Assembly (NCBI GenBank): GCA_029721435.1
Contig: CM056581.1
Location: forward strand, 72,898,712-72,962,711
DNA: 64,000 nucleotides
Source: Gymnothorax reevesii
Lineage: Eukaryota > Chordata > Actinopteri > Anguilliformes > Muraenidae
Direction of reading: 5' to 3'
Made by a program: the position numbers and the translations under genes. Below, in pieces: positions 21,521 through 33,300 of the stretch. How positions within the stretch are numbered: position 1 is the stretch's first letter; each line of letters begins with the position of its first letter. The notes under the pieces are model-generated. The model searched no databases, was not told the DNA's origin, and worked only from the letters and a program-made list of their open reading frames with translations.

Positions 21521-24500
21521 GGTGGTTGCTAGGGCGTTGCTAGGCGGTTGCTATGGTGTTCTGGGTGGTTGCTCGGGCGTTGCTAGGCGGTTGCTATGGT
21601 GTTCTGGGTGGTTGCTAGGGCGTTGCTATGGTGTTCTGGGTGGTTGCTAGGGCGTTGCTAGGCAGTTGCTATGGTGTGCTGGATGGTTGCTAGGCGGTTG
21701 CTATGGTGTTCCTGGTGGTTGCTAGGGTGTTGCTATGGTATTCTGGGTGGTTGTAAGGCGGTTGCTCTGGTGTTCTGGGTGGTTGCGAGGCGGTTCATAT
21801 GGTTTTCTGGGTGGTAGCTAGGCGGTTGCTATGGTGTTCTGGGTGGTTGCTAGGTCGTTGCTAGGCAGTTGCTATGGTGTTCTGGGTGGTTGCTAGGCTG
21901 TTGCTATGGTGTTCTGGGTGATTGCTAGGCGGTTGCTATGGTGTTCTGGGTGGTTGCTAGGGCGTTGCTAGGCAGTTGCTATGATGTTCTGGGTGGTTGC
22001 TAGTGCGTTGCTATGGTGTTCTGGGTGGTTGTTAGGGCGGTGCTAGGCAGTTGCTATGGTGTTCTGGGTGGTTGCTAGGGCGTTGCTATGGTGTTCTGGG
22101 TGGTAGCTAGGCGGTTGCTATTGTGTTCTGGGTGGTTGCTAGGCGGTTGCTATGGTGTTCTGGGTGGTTGCTAGGGCATTGCTAGGCAGTTGCTATGGTG
22201 TTCTGGGTGGTTGATAGGGCATTGCTAGGCAGTTGCTATGGTGTTCTGGGTAGTTGCTAGGCGGTTGCTATGGCGTACTGGGTGGTTGTTCGGGCGTTGC
22301 TATGGGGTTCTGGGTGGTTGCTAGGCGGTTGCTATGGCATTCTGGGTGGTTGCTAGGGCTTTGCTAAGCAGTTGCTATGATGTTCTGGGTGGTTGCTAGG
22401 GCGTTGCTAGGTGGTTGCTATGGTGTTCTGGGTGGTTGCTAGGGTGTTGCTAGGCAGTTGCTATGCTGTTCTGGGTGGTTGCTAGGCCGTTGCTATGGTG
22501 TTCTGGGTGGTTGCTATGGCGTTGCTAGGCAGTTGCTATTGTGTTCTGGGTGGTTGATAGGCCGTTGCTAGGCAGTTGCTATGGTGTTCTGGGTGGTTGT
22601 TAGGGTGGTTGCTATGGCGTTCTGGGTGGTTGCTAGGGCATTGCTAAGCAGTTGGTATGGTGTTCTGGGTGGTTGCCACGGCATTGCCAGGCGGTTGCTA
22701 TGGTGTTCTGGGTGGTTGCTAGGGTGTTGCTAGGCAGTTGCTATGGTGTTCTGGCTGGTTGCTAGGTGGTTGCTATGATGTTCTGGCTGGTTTCTAGGGC
22801 GTTGCTAGGCGGTTGCTATGGTGTTCTGGGTGGTTGCTCGGGCGTTGCTAGGCCGTTGCTATGGTGTACTGGGTGGTTGCTAGGGCGTTGCTATGGTATT
22901 CTGAATGGTTGCTAGAGCGTTGCTAGGCAGTTGCTATGGTGTTCTGGATGGTTGCTAGGCGGTTGCTATGGTGTTCTGGGTGGTTGCTAGGGTGTTGCTA
23001 TGGTGTTCTGGGTGGTTGTTAGGCGGTTGCTCTGGTGTTCTGGGTGGTTGCTAGGCGGTTGCTATGGTGTTCTGGGTGGTAGCAAGGCGGTTGCAATGGT
23101 GTTCTGGGTGGTTGCTAGATCATTGCTAGGTAGTTGCTATGGTGTTCTGTGTTGTTGCTAGGCGGTTGCTATGGTGTTCTGGGTGGTTGCTAGGCGGTTG
23201 CTATGGTGTTCTGGGTGGTTGCTAGGGCGTTGCTAGGCAGTTGCTATGGTGTTCTGATGGTTGCTAGGCGGTTGCTATGGTGTTCTTGGTGGTTGCTAGG
23301 GCGTTGCTAGGCAGTTGCTATGGTGTTCTAGGTGGTTGCTAGGGCGTTGCTATGGTGTTCTGGGTGGTAGCTAGGCGGTTGCTATTGTGTTCTGGGTGGT
23401 TGCTAGGCGGTTGCTATGGTGTTCTGGGTGGTTGCTAGGGCGTTGCTAGGCAGTTGCTATGGTGTGCTGGGTGGTTGCTAGGCGGTTGCTATGGTGTTCT
23501 GGGAGGTTGCTAGGGCATTGCTAGGCAGTTGCTATGGTGTTCTGGGTGGTTGCTAGGGCCTTGCTAGGCGGTTGCTATGGTGTTCTGGGAGGTTGCTAGG
23601 GCATTGCTAGGCTGTTGCTATGGTGTTCTGGGTGGTTGCTAGGGCGTTGCTAGGCGGTTGCTATGGTGTTCTGGGTGGTTGTTAGGGTGTTGCTAGGCAG
23701 TTGCTATGGTGTTCTGGGTGGTTGCTAGGCGGTTGCTATGGTGTTCTGGGTGGTTGCTAGGGCGTTGCTAGGCAGTTGCTATGGTGTTTTGGGTGGTTGC
23801 TAGGTGGTTGCTATGGTGTTCTGGGTGGTTGCTTGGGCATTGCTAGGCAGTTGCTCTGGTGTTCTGGGTGGTTGCTAGGCGGTTGCTATGGTGCTCTGGA
23901 TGGTTGCTAGGGCGTTGCTAGGCGGTTGCTATGGTGTTTTGGGTGGTTGCTAGGTGGTTGCTATGGTGTTCTGGGTGGTTGTTTGGGCGTTGCTAGGGAG
24001 TTGCTATGGTGTTCTGGGTGGTTGCTAGGCGGTTGCTATGGTGTTCTGGGTGGTTGCTCGGGCGTTGCTAGGCAGTTGCTATGGTGTTCTTGGTGGTTGC
24101 TAGGCGGTTGCTTTGGTGTTCTGGGTGGTTGCTATGGCGTTTGCTATGGTGTTCTGGGTGGTTGCTAGGGCGTTGCTAGGCAGTTGCTATGGTGTTCTGG
24201 GTGGTTGCTAGGCGGTTGCTCTGGTGTTCTGGGTGGTTGCTAGGGCGGTGCTAGGCGGTTGCGATGGTGTTCTGGGTGGTTGCTAGGGCGTTGCTAGGGG
24301 GGGGCTATGGTGTTCTGGGTGGTTGCTAGGGCGTTGCTAGGCAGTTGCTATGGTGTTCTGGGTGGTTGCTAGGCGGTTGCTATGGTGTTCTGGGTGGTTG
24401 CTAGGGCGTTGCTAGGCAGTTGCTATAGCGTTCTGGGTGGTTGCTAGGGCGTTGCTAGGCAGTTGCTGTGGTGTTCTGGGTGGTTGCTAGGGCGTTGCTA

Positions 24501-25380
24501 GGCAGTTGCTATGGTGTTCTGGGTGGTTGCTAGGCGGTTGCTATGGTGTTCTGGGTGGTTGCTCGGCAGTTGCTATGGTGTTCTGGGTGGTTGCTAGGGC
24601 GTTGCTAGGCAGTTGCTATGGTGTTCTGGGTGGTTGCTAGGCGGTTGCTATGGTGTTCTGGGTGGTGGCTAGGGCGTTGCTAGGGAGGTGCTATGGTGTT
24701 TTGGGTGGTTGCTAGGTGGTTGCTATGGTGTTCTGGGTGGTTGCTAGGGCGTTGCTAGGCAGTTGCTATGGTCTTCTGGGTGGTTGCTAGGTGGTTGCTA
24801 TGGTGTTCTGGGTGGTTGCTAGGCGGTTGCTATTGTGTTCTGGGTGGTTGCTAGGGCGTTGCAAGGCAGTTGTTATGGTGTTCTCGGTGGTTGCTAGGCG
24901 GGTGCTATGGTTTTCTGGGTGGTTGCTAGGCGGTTGCTATGGTGTTCTGGGTGGTTGCTAGGGCGTTGCTAGGCAGTTGCTATGGTGTTCTGGGTGGTTG
25001 CTAGGCGGATGCTATGGTGTTCTGGGTGGTTGCTAGGGCATTGCTAGGCTGTTGCTATGGTGTTCTGGGTGGTTGCTAGGGCGTTGCTAGGCGGTTGCTA
25101 TGGTGTTCTGGGTGGTTGTTAGGGTGTTGCTAGGCAGTTGCTATGGTGTTCTGGGTGGTTGCTAGGCGGTTGCTATGGTGTTCTGGGTGGTTGCTAGGTG
25201 GTTGCTATGGTGTTCTGGGTGGTTGCTAGGGCGTTGCTAGGCAGTTGCTATAGCGTTCTGGGTGGTTGCTAGGGCGTTGCTAGGCAGTTGCTAAGGTGTT
25301 CTGGGTGGTTGCTAGGGCGTTGCTAGGCAGTTGCTATGGTGTTCTGGGTGATTGCTAGGCGGTTGCTATGGTGTTCTGGG
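21521..25380 (+). repeat. 3.8-kb higher-order unit, right copy
   Basis: Partner markers: GGTTCATATGG (21792), CCACGGCATTGCCAGG (about 22673), GATCATTGCTAGG (about 23118), ATAGCG (24426 and 25251). The right part ends close to spacer 3. Confidence 0.8.
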
Positions 25381-25732
25381 TGGTTGCTAGGCGGTTGCTA
25401 TTGTGTTCTGGGTGGTTGCTAGGGCGTTGCTAGGCAGTTGCTATGGTGTTCTGGGTGGTTGCTAGGCGGTTGCTATGGTGTTCTGGGTGGTTGCTAGGGC
25501 GTTGCTAGGCAGTTGCTATAGTGTTCTGGGTGGTTGCTAGGCAGTTGCTATGGTGTTTTGGGTGGTTGCTTGGCGGTTGCTATGGTGTTCTGAATATTTG
25601 CTTGGGCATTGCTCGACAGTTGCTATGTTGTTCTTGTTGTTGCTAGGGCGTTGATGTGTCTTGTTTGGGGATCGAGTGAAAACTGGGAGAAGTAGTGAAC
25701 CGTACCATTACGAAATTATTTGGAATATAAAC

Positions 25733-26300
25733 AAGGAAGGAAGGAGGGAAAGAAGGAACTAATGAGGGAAGTAAGGAAAGAAGGAATATAGGAAAAAAGA
25801 AGGAAATCAAAGGAAGGCAGGAAAGAACAAAGGAAAGAAGGCGAGGATGGATGGAAAGAAACAGAGGAATGAAGGAAAGAAGGAAGTAAAGAAGGAAGGA
25901 AAGGAAGAAGGGAAGAAGAAGGATTTAAGTAAAGATAGAAGGAAGGAAGGAAGTGAGGAAGAAGAAATGAAAAACGGAAGGAAAGAGAGAAGGAAGGAAA
26001 GAAAAAGTAAAGAAAGGAAGAGGGAGGGAAAGAGAGGGAAAGCAGAAAGAAGAAAGGAAGAAAGATAAGAAGGATATGAAGGAATGAAAGAAGGCATGAT
26101 GGAAGGAAAGAAAAACTAAGGAAGGTAGGAAAGAAAATTGGTAGGGAGGAAGAATGGGAGGAAGGATGAAAGGCAGGATAGAAGGAAGTAAAGTAGGAAA
26201 GCAGGAACGAATAAAGGAAGGAAGGAACGAAGGAAAGAAATAGGAGGGAAAAAGAAAGAAGGAATGACAGAAAATAGAAGGAAGGAAAGCAGTAAGGAAG
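25733..26300 (+). repeat. Polypurine GGAA/GAAA tract, copy 3
   Basis: 568 bp. The reverse strand is open for 198 residues of Ser/Phe/Leu/Pro, the longest open frame in the window together with that of copy 4. Its composition and shared frameshift-prone history argue against a gene. Confidence 0.96.
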
Positions 26301-26600
26301 CTGTAGTCTCAAGAGAGCCAGATTGTAGTCTTACAGCCTGAGAAACTGACAGTTACAGCAGGTGGTCAGAACACCTGGCACAAGATTCCATTTGCTTAAT
26401 GGCCCTATTGTGATGTCATAATGCCAATGTTAAGTCTGTGGGAGGAAAAAATTTATAGTTTTTTATTAATAACTCAAAAAGTATAAAAGTTACAAAGATG
26501 ACAAATACATTGCACAGGTGTCCTAAGTAAGACCTACGCAACGCAGTTTGAATGAAGTTTCTACGATAAACGGTTGAGGCCGCATTAAGTGTGTTAGAAG

Positions 26601-26618
26601 AATAATAATAATAATAAT
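26601..26618 (+). repeat. (AAT)6 microsatellite, copy 3
   Basis: Shortest AAT tract in the window. It joins AACTAGATAATG directly, without a module. Confidence 0.95.
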
Positions 26619-26816
26619 AACTAGATAATGTAATTCCAGGGAATTACGTGTGCATTGAAAATGCAAAGTGTAGTTGCACAGGGTGGAGTTTGTTACAAAT
26701 CATTTCATTATGATATTGGTAGCTAGGTTTTTCGGAGGATAATTATGGTAGTGGTGAGGACCTTTATTTTGAAACAGATGTGGACTAAGGAAACAGTTTG
26801 CAGGAGACATAGTTGA

Positions 26817-26828
26817 TGACAGCTGTCA
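26817..26828. other. TGACAGCTGTCA palindrome, copy 3
   Basis: Perfect 12-base palindrome. It resembles the paired site bound by TALE homeodomain factors (MEIS/TGIF type), as remembered. Most other copies have TGACAACTGTCA here. Binding is not shown. Confidence 0.5.
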
Positions 26829-27039
26829 TATGGAAATTTTTAATGGTGAAATTATTTAATAGTGAAGAATTGTAGTAAGGACTTTTATTTTGAGACAGGT
26901 CTGGGCAGAGGAAACAGTTGGCCGAAGTCATAGTCGATAACAAACAGAATTTGGAATGGCTGAACGGTCGATAAGTTGAGTAGCTTAAAAACTTACATTA
27001 TTTCATTGTAATTTGTCATCATGAGGACTGGCTGAAACT

Positions 27040-28928
27040 GTTGCTAGGCATTTGCTATTGTGTTCTGTGTACTTGGGAGGGTGTTGCTAAGCAGCTGCGA
27101 TGGTGTTCTAGTTGGTTGCAAGGGCATTATTAGGCAGTTGCTATTGTGTTCTGAGTGGTTGCTAGGGCGTTGCTAGGCGGTTGCTATGGTGTTCTGGGTG
27201 GTTGCTAGGGCATTGCTATGCTGTTCTGGGTGGTTGCTAGGCCGTTTCTATGGTGTTCTGGGTGGTTGCTAGGGTGTTGCTAGGCAGTTGCTATGGTGTT
27301 CTGGGTGGTTGCTAGGCGGGTGCTATGGTGTTCTGGGTGGTTGCTAGGCGGTTGCTATGGTGTTCTGGGTGGTTGCTGGGGCATTGCGAGGCGGTTGCTA
27401 TGGTGTTCTGGGTGGTTGCTAGGGCTTTGCTATGCTGTTCTGGGTGGTTGCTAGGCCGTTTCTATGGTGTTCAGGGTGGTTGCTAGGGTGTTGCTAGGCG
27501 GTTGCTATGGTGTTCTGGGTGGTTGCTGGGGAATTGCTAGGCAGTTGCAATGGTGTTCTGGATGGTTGCTAGGCGGTTGCTATGGTGTTATGGGTGGTTG
27601 CTAGGGCGTTGCTAAGCGGTTGCTATGGTGTTCTAGGTGGTTGCTAGGGCGTTGCTAGGTGGTTGCTATGGTGTTCTGGGTGGTTGCTAGGGGTTTGCTA
27701 GGCAGTTGCTATGGTGTTCTGGGTGGTTGCTAGGGCGGTGCAACAGTGTTCTGGGTGGTTGCTAAGTGGTTGATGTGGGATTTTGGGTGGTTGCTAGGGC
27801 GTTGCTAGGCAGTTGCTATGGTGTTCTGGGGGGTTGCTACGGCATTGCTATGCTGGTCTGGGTGGTTGCTAGGCCGTGTCTATGGGGTTCTGGGTGGTTG
27901 CTAGGGTGTTGCTAGGCAGTTGCTATGGTGTTCTGGGTGGTTGCTAGGCGGTTGCTATGGTGTTCTGGGTGGTTGCTAGCGGGTTGCTAGGGAGTTGCTT
28001 TGGTGTTCTGGGTGGTTGCTAGGGCGTTGCTAGGCAGTTGCTATGGTGTTCTGGGTGGTTGCTAGGTGGTTGCTATGGTGTTCTGGGTGGTTGCTAGGCA
28101 GTTGCTATTGTGTTCTGGGTGGTTGCTAGGGCGTTGCTAGGCAGTTGCTATGGTGTTCTGGGTGGTTGCTAGGCGGGTGCTATGGTGTTCTGGGTGGGTG
28201 CTAGGCGGATGCTATGGTGTTGTGGGTGGTTGCTAGGGCGTTGCTAGGCAGTTGCTATGGTGTTCTGGGTGGTTGCTAGGCGGTTGCTATGGTGTTCTGG
28301 GTGGTTGCTAGGGCATTGCTAGGCTGTTGCTATGGTGTTCTGGGTGGTTGCTAGGGCGTTGCTAGGCGGTTGCTATGGTGTTCTGGGTGGTTGTTAGGGT
28401 GTTGCTAGGCAGTTGCTATGGTGTTCTGGGTGGTTGCTAGGCGGTTGCTATGGTGTTGTGGGTGGTTGCTAGGTGGTTGCTATGGTGTTCTGGGTGGTTG
28501 CTAGGGCGTTGCTAGGCAGTTGCTATAGCGTTCTGGGTGGTTGCTAGGGCGTTGCTAGGCAGTTGCTAAGGTGTTCTGGGTGGTTGCTAGGGCGTTGCTA
28601 GGCAGTTGCTATGGTGTTCTGGGTGATTGCTAGGCGGTTGCTATGGTGTTCTGGGTGGTTGCTAGGCGGTTGCTATGGTGTTCTGGGTGGTTGCTAGGGC
28701 GTTGCTAGGCAGTTGCTATGGTGTTCTGGGTGGTTGCTAGGCGGTTGCTATGGTGTTCTGGGTGGTTGCTAGGGCGTTGCTAGGCAGTTGCTATAGTGTT
28801 CTGGGTGGTTGCTAGGCAGTTGCTATGGTGTTTTGGGTGGTTGCTTGGCGGTTGCTATGGTGTTCTGAATATTTGCTTGGGCATTGCTCGACAGTTGCTA
28901 TGTTGTTCTTGTTGTTGCTAGGGCGTTG
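27040..28928 (+). repeat. GT-rich minisatellite array 4
   Basis: 1.9 kb between the two near-identical spacers 3 and 4. The left part starts like array 2 and array 5 (GCATTTGCTATTGTGTTCTG). The right part, from about 28.1 kb, repeats the end of array 3 at an offset of 3,275 bp. Confidence 0.97.
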
Positions 28929-29007
28929 ATGTGTCTTGTTTGGGGATCGAGTGAAAACTGGGAGAAGTAGTGAACCGTACCATTACGAAATTATTTGGAA
29001 TATAAAC

Positions 29008-29575
29008 AAGGAAGGAAGGAGGGAAAGAAGGAACTAATGAGGGAAGTAAGGAAAGAAGGAATATAGGAAAAAAGAAGGAAATCAAAGGAAGGCAGGAAAG
29101 AACAAAGGAAAGAAGGCGAGGATGGATGGAAAGAAACAGAGGAATGAAGGAAAGAAGGAAGTAAAGAAGGAAGGAAAGGAAGAAGGGAAGAAGAAGGATT
29201 TAAGTAAAGATAGAAGGAAGGAAGGAAGTGAGGAAGAAGAAATGAAAAACGGAAGGAAAGAGAGAAGGAAGGAAAGAAAAAGTAAAGAAAGGAAGAGGGA
29301 GGGAAAGAGAGGGAAAGCAGAAAGAAGAAAGGAAGAAAGATAAGAAGGATATGAAGGAATGAAAGAAGGCATGATGGAAGGAAAGAAAAACTAAGGAAGG
29401 TAGGAAAGAAAATTGGTAGGGAGGAAGAATGGGAGGAAGGATGAAAGGCAGGATAGAAGGAAGTAAAGTAGGAAAGCAGGAACGAATAAAGGAAGGAAGG
29501 AACGAAGGAAAGAAATAGGAGGGAAAAAGAAAGAAGGAATGACGGAAAATAGAAGGAAGGAAAGCAGTAAGGAAG
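29008..29575 (+). repeat. Polypurine GGAA/GAAA tract, copy 4
   Basis: 568 bp. One base differs from copy 3 (GACGGAAAAT at 29541 rather than GACAGAAAAT). Confidence 0.96.
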
Positions 29576-29875
29576 CTGTAGTCTCAAGAGAGCCAGATTG
29601 TAGTCTTACAGCCTGAGAAACTGACAGTTACAGCAGGTGGTCAGAACACCTGGCACAAGATTCCATTTGCTTAATGGCCCTATTGTGATGTCATAATGCC
29701 AATGTTAAGTCTGTGGGAGGAAAAAATTTATAGTTTTTTATTAATAACTCAAAAAGTATAAAAGTTACAAAGATGACAAATACATTGCACAGGTGTCCTA
29801 AGTAAGACCTACGCAACGCAGTTTGAATGAAGTTTCTACGATAAACGGTTGAGGCCGCATTAAGTGTGTTAGAAG

Positions 29876-29899
29876 AATAATAATAATAATAATAATAAT
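29876..29899 (+). repeat. (AAT)8 microsatellite, copy 4
   Basis: Two units longer than in its sister copy 3, with otherwise near-identical flanks; a clear recent slippage difference. Confidence 0.96.
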
Positions 29900-30320
29900 A
29901 ACTAGATAATGTAATTCCAGGGAATTACGTGTGCATTGAAAATGCAAAGTGTAGTTGCACAGGGTGGAGTTTGTTACAAATCATTTCATTATGATATTGG
30001 TAGCTAGGTTTTTCGGAGGATAATTATGGTAGTGGTGAGGACCTTTATTTTGAAACAGATGTGGACTAAGGAAACAGTTTGCAGGAGACATAGTTGATGA
30101 CAGCTGTCATATGGAAATTTTTAATGGTGAAATTATTTAATAGTGAAGAATTGTAGTAAGGACTTTTATTTTGAGACAGGTCTGGGCAGAGGAAACAGTT
30201 GGCCGAAGTCATAGTCGATAACAAACAGAATTTGGAATGGCTGAACGGTCGATAAGTTGAGTAGCTTAAAAACTTACATTATTTCATTGTAATTTGTCAT
30301 CATGAGGACTGGCTGAAACT

Positions 30321-33300
30321 GTTGCTAGGCATTTGCTATTGTGTTCTGTGTACTTGGGAGGGTGTTGCTAAGCAGCTGCGATGGTGTTCTAGTTGGTTGC
30401 AAGGGCATTATTAGGCAGTTGCTATTGTGTTCTGAGTGGTTGCTAGGGCGTTGCTAGGCGGTTGCTATGGTGTTCTGGGTGGTTGCTAGGGCATTGCTAT
30501 GCTGTTCTGGGTGGTTGCTAGGCCGTTTCTATGGTGTTCTGGGTGGTTGCTAGGGTGTTGCTAGGCAGTTGCTATGGTGTTCTGGGTGGTTGCTAGGCGG
30601 GTGCTATGGTGTTCTGGGTGGTTGCTAGGCGGTTGCTATGGTGTTCTGGGTGGTTGCTAGGGCATTGCGAGGCGGTTGCTATGGTGTTCTGGGTGGTTGC
30701 TAGGGCATTGCTATGCTGATCTGGGTGGTTGCTAGGCCGTTTCTGTGGTGTTCTGGGTGGTAGCTAGGGCGTTGCTAGGCAGTTGCTATGGTGTTCTGGG
30801 TGGTTGCTAGGGCGTTGCTAGGCAGTTGCAATGGTGTTCTGGATGGTTTCTAGGCGGTTGCTATGGTGTTCTGGGTGGTTGCAAGGGCATTGCTAAGCAG
30901 TTGCTATGGTGTTCTGGGTGGTTGCTAGGGCGTTGCTAGGTGGTTGCTATGGTGTTCTGGGTGGTTGCTAGGGCTTTGCTAGGCAGTTGCTATGGTGTTC
31001 TGGGTGGTTGCTAGGGCGTTGCAACAGTGTTCTGGGTGGTTGCTAAGTGGTTGATATGGCATTTTGGGTGGTTGCTAGGGCGTTGCTAGGCAATTGCTAT
31101 GGTGTTCTGGGTGGTTGCTACGGCATTGCTATGCTGTTCTGGGTGGTTGCTAGGCCGTTTCTATGGTGTTCTGGGTGGTTGCTAGGGTGTTGCTAGGCAG
31201 TTGCAATTGTGTTCTGGGTGGTTGCTAGGCGGTTGCTATGGTGTTCTGGGTGGTTGCTATGCGGTTGCTAGGCAGTTGCTTTGGTGTTCTGGGTGGTTGC
31301 TAGGGCGTTGCTAGGCAGTTGCAATGGTGTTCTGGATGGTTGCTAGGCGGTTGCTATGGTGTTCTAGGTGGTTGCTAGGGCGTTACTAAGCAGTTGCTAT
31401 TGTGTTCTGGGTGGTTGCTAGAACGTTGCTAGGCAGTTGTTATGGTGTTCTGGGTGGTTGCTAGGGCGTTGCTAGGCAGTTCCTATGGTGTTCTGGGTGG
31501 TTGCTAGGGCGTTGCTAGGCTGTTACAATGGTGTTCTGGATGGTTGCTAGGCAGTTGCTATGGTGTTCTGGGTCGTTACTAGGGCGTTGCTAGGTGGTTG
31601 CTATGGTGTTCTTGGTGGTTGCTATGCAGTTGCCAAGGTGTTCTGGGTGGTTGCTAGGTCGTTGCTAGGCAGTTGCTATGGTGTTCTGGATGGTTGCTTG
31701 GCGGTTGCTATGGTGTTCTTGGTGGTTGCTAGGGCGTTGCTGTGCTGTTCTGGGAGGTTGCTATGCCGTTGCTATGGTGTTCTGGGTGGTTGCTAGGGCG
31801 TTGCTAGGCAGTTGCTATGGTGTTTTGGGTGGTTGCTAGGGTGTTGCTAGGCAGTTGCTATGGTGTTCTGGATGGTTGCCAGGCGGTTGCTAAGGTGTTC
31901 TGGGTGGTTGCTAGGCGGTTGCTATGGTGTTCTGGGTGGTTGCTAGGCGGTTGCTATGGTGTTCTGGGTGGTTGCTAGGCGGTTGCTATGGTGGTCTGGG
32001 TGGTTGCTAGGCAGTTGCCAAGCAGTTGCTATGGTGTTCTGGGTGGTTGCTAAGGCGTTGCAAGGCGGTTGCTATGGTGTTCTGGGTGGTGGCTAGGGCG
32101 TTGCTAGGCAGTTACTATGGTGTTCTGGATGGTTGCTAGGCGGTTGCTATTGTGTTCTGGGTGGTTGCTGGGGCGTTGCTAGGCAGTTGCTATGGTGTTC
32201 GGGGTGGTTGCTAGGCTATTGCTATGGTGTCCGGGGTGGTTGCTAGGGCGTTGCTAGGCAGTTGCTATGGTGTTCCGGGTGGTTGCTAGGCTGTTGCTAT
32301 GGTGTTCTGGGTGGTTGCTAGGGCGTTGCTAAGCAGTTTCTATGGTGTTCTGGGTGGTTGCAAGGGCGTTGCTAGCCGGTTGCTATGCAGTTCTGGGTGG
32401 TTGCTAGGGCGTTGCTAGGCATTTGCTATGGTGTTGTGGGTGGTTGCTAGGGCGTTGCTAGGGTGTTACAATGGTGTTCTGGATGGTTGCTAGGCGGTTG
32501 CTATGGTGTTCTGGGTCGTTGCTAGGGCGTTGCTAGGCGGTTGCTATGGTGTTCTTGGTGGTTGCTAGGCAGTTGCCATGGTGTTCTGGGTGGTTGCTAG
32601 GTCATTGCTTGGCAGTTGCTATGGTGTTCTGGATGGTTGCTGGGCGGTTGCTATGGTGTGCTGGGTGGGTGCTAGGGCGTTTCTGTGCTGTTCTGGGTGG
32701 TTGCGATGCCGTTGCTATGGTGTTCTGGGTGGTTGCTAGGGCGTTGCTAGGCAGTTGCTTGGGTGTTGTGGGTGGTTGCTAAGCGGTTGTTATGGTGTTG
32801 TGGGTGGTTGCTCGGGCGTTGCTAGGCAGTTGCTATGGTGTTCTGGGTGGTTGCTGGGCGGTTGCTATGGTGTTCTGGGTGTTTGCTAGGGCGTTGCTAG
32901 GCAGTTGCTATGGTGTTCTGGGTGGTTGCTAGGCGGTTGCCATGGTGTTCTGGGTGGTTGCTAGGGCGTTGCTAGGCGATTCCTATGGTGTTCTGTGTGG
33001 TTGCTAGGGCGTTGCTAGGTAGTTGCTATGGTGTTCTGGGTGGTTGCTAGGGGGTTGCTAAGGTGTTCTTGGTGGTTGCTAGGGCGTTGCTATGCAGTTG
33101 CTATGGTGTTTTGGGTGGTTGCTGGGCGGTTGCTATGGTGTTCTGGGTGGTTGCTAGGGCGTTGCTAGGCAGTTGCCTTGGTGTTCTGGGTGGTTGCTAG
33201 GCGATTGCTATGGTGTTCTGGGTGGTTGCTAGGGCGTTGCTAGGCAGTTGCTATGGTGTTTTGGGTGGTTGCTAGGAGGTTGCTATAGTGTTCTGGGTGG

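Larger units (their letters stand above)
15206..25653 (+). repeat. GT-rich minisatellite array 3 (longest)
   Basis: About 10.4 kb. The first 2.5 kb is rich in the variants GGTGGTTTCTATGG and GCTTTGCTAAGCAGTTG, which recur at 16503 and 17394 (891-bp spacing) and at 15893. The rest is dominated by a 3.74-3.86 kb tandem duplication. A local 323-bp tandem repeat has markers at 18358 and 18681. No gene or transposon was seen. Confidence 0.97.
25654..27039 (+). repeat. Composite spacer, copy 3
   Basis: Lead-in, polypurine 25733-26300, AT-rich segment, (AAT)6, no 44-nt module, inner palindrome at 26630-26647, tail. Copies 3 and 4 alone carry GTCTGTGGGAGGAAAA, AAGATGACAAATAC, GCAGGAGACATAG and TGACAGCTGTCA. 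Copy 3 differs from copy 4 by one base that I could find (26269 versus 29544) and by two AAT units. Confidence 0.94.
24830..28104 (+). repeat. 3,275-bp segmental duplication, left copy (array end + spacer 3)
   Basis: Offset 3,275 holds at ATAGCG (25251 to 28526), spacer start (25654 to 28929), polypurine end (26300 to 29575) and AAT start (26601 to 29876). It becomes 3,281 after the AAT tract, which is two units longer in the right copy. The edges are estimated. Confidence 0.85.
28929..30320 (+). repeat. Composite spacer, copy 4
   Basis: Sister of copy 3. Polypurine 29008-29575, (AAT)8, no module, inner palindrome, tail. Carries the TGACAGCTGTCA palindrome at 30098-30109. The minisatellite resumes at 30321. 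Confidence 0.94.
28105..31380 (+). repeat. 3,275-bp segmental duplication, right copy (array end + spacer 4)
   Basis: Right partner, containing spacer 4. Identity in the spacer part looks above 99.8 percent by eye, so this is the youngest large duplication in the window or an assembly duplication. The downstream array parts differ at several sites (for example GCTGATCTGGG near 30716 against GCTGTTCTGGG near 27434). Confidence 0.8.

Noticed and set aside
15206..25653. Centromeric satellite with CENP-B boxes, or telomeric repeats
   Set aside because: I saw no CENP-B-box-like match and no TTAGGG runs. The unit lengths (32/43/75) are not the usual nucleosome-length centromere monomer. A centromeric location cannot be excluded but is not shown.
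25716..26312. 198-residue reverse-strand open frame (and the same at 28991-29587 and 39222-39815)
   Set aside because: It is the polypurine tract read on the other strand: almost only Ser, Phe, Leu and Pro, no domain, and different frames are open in different copies. This is low-complexity composition, not a gene.
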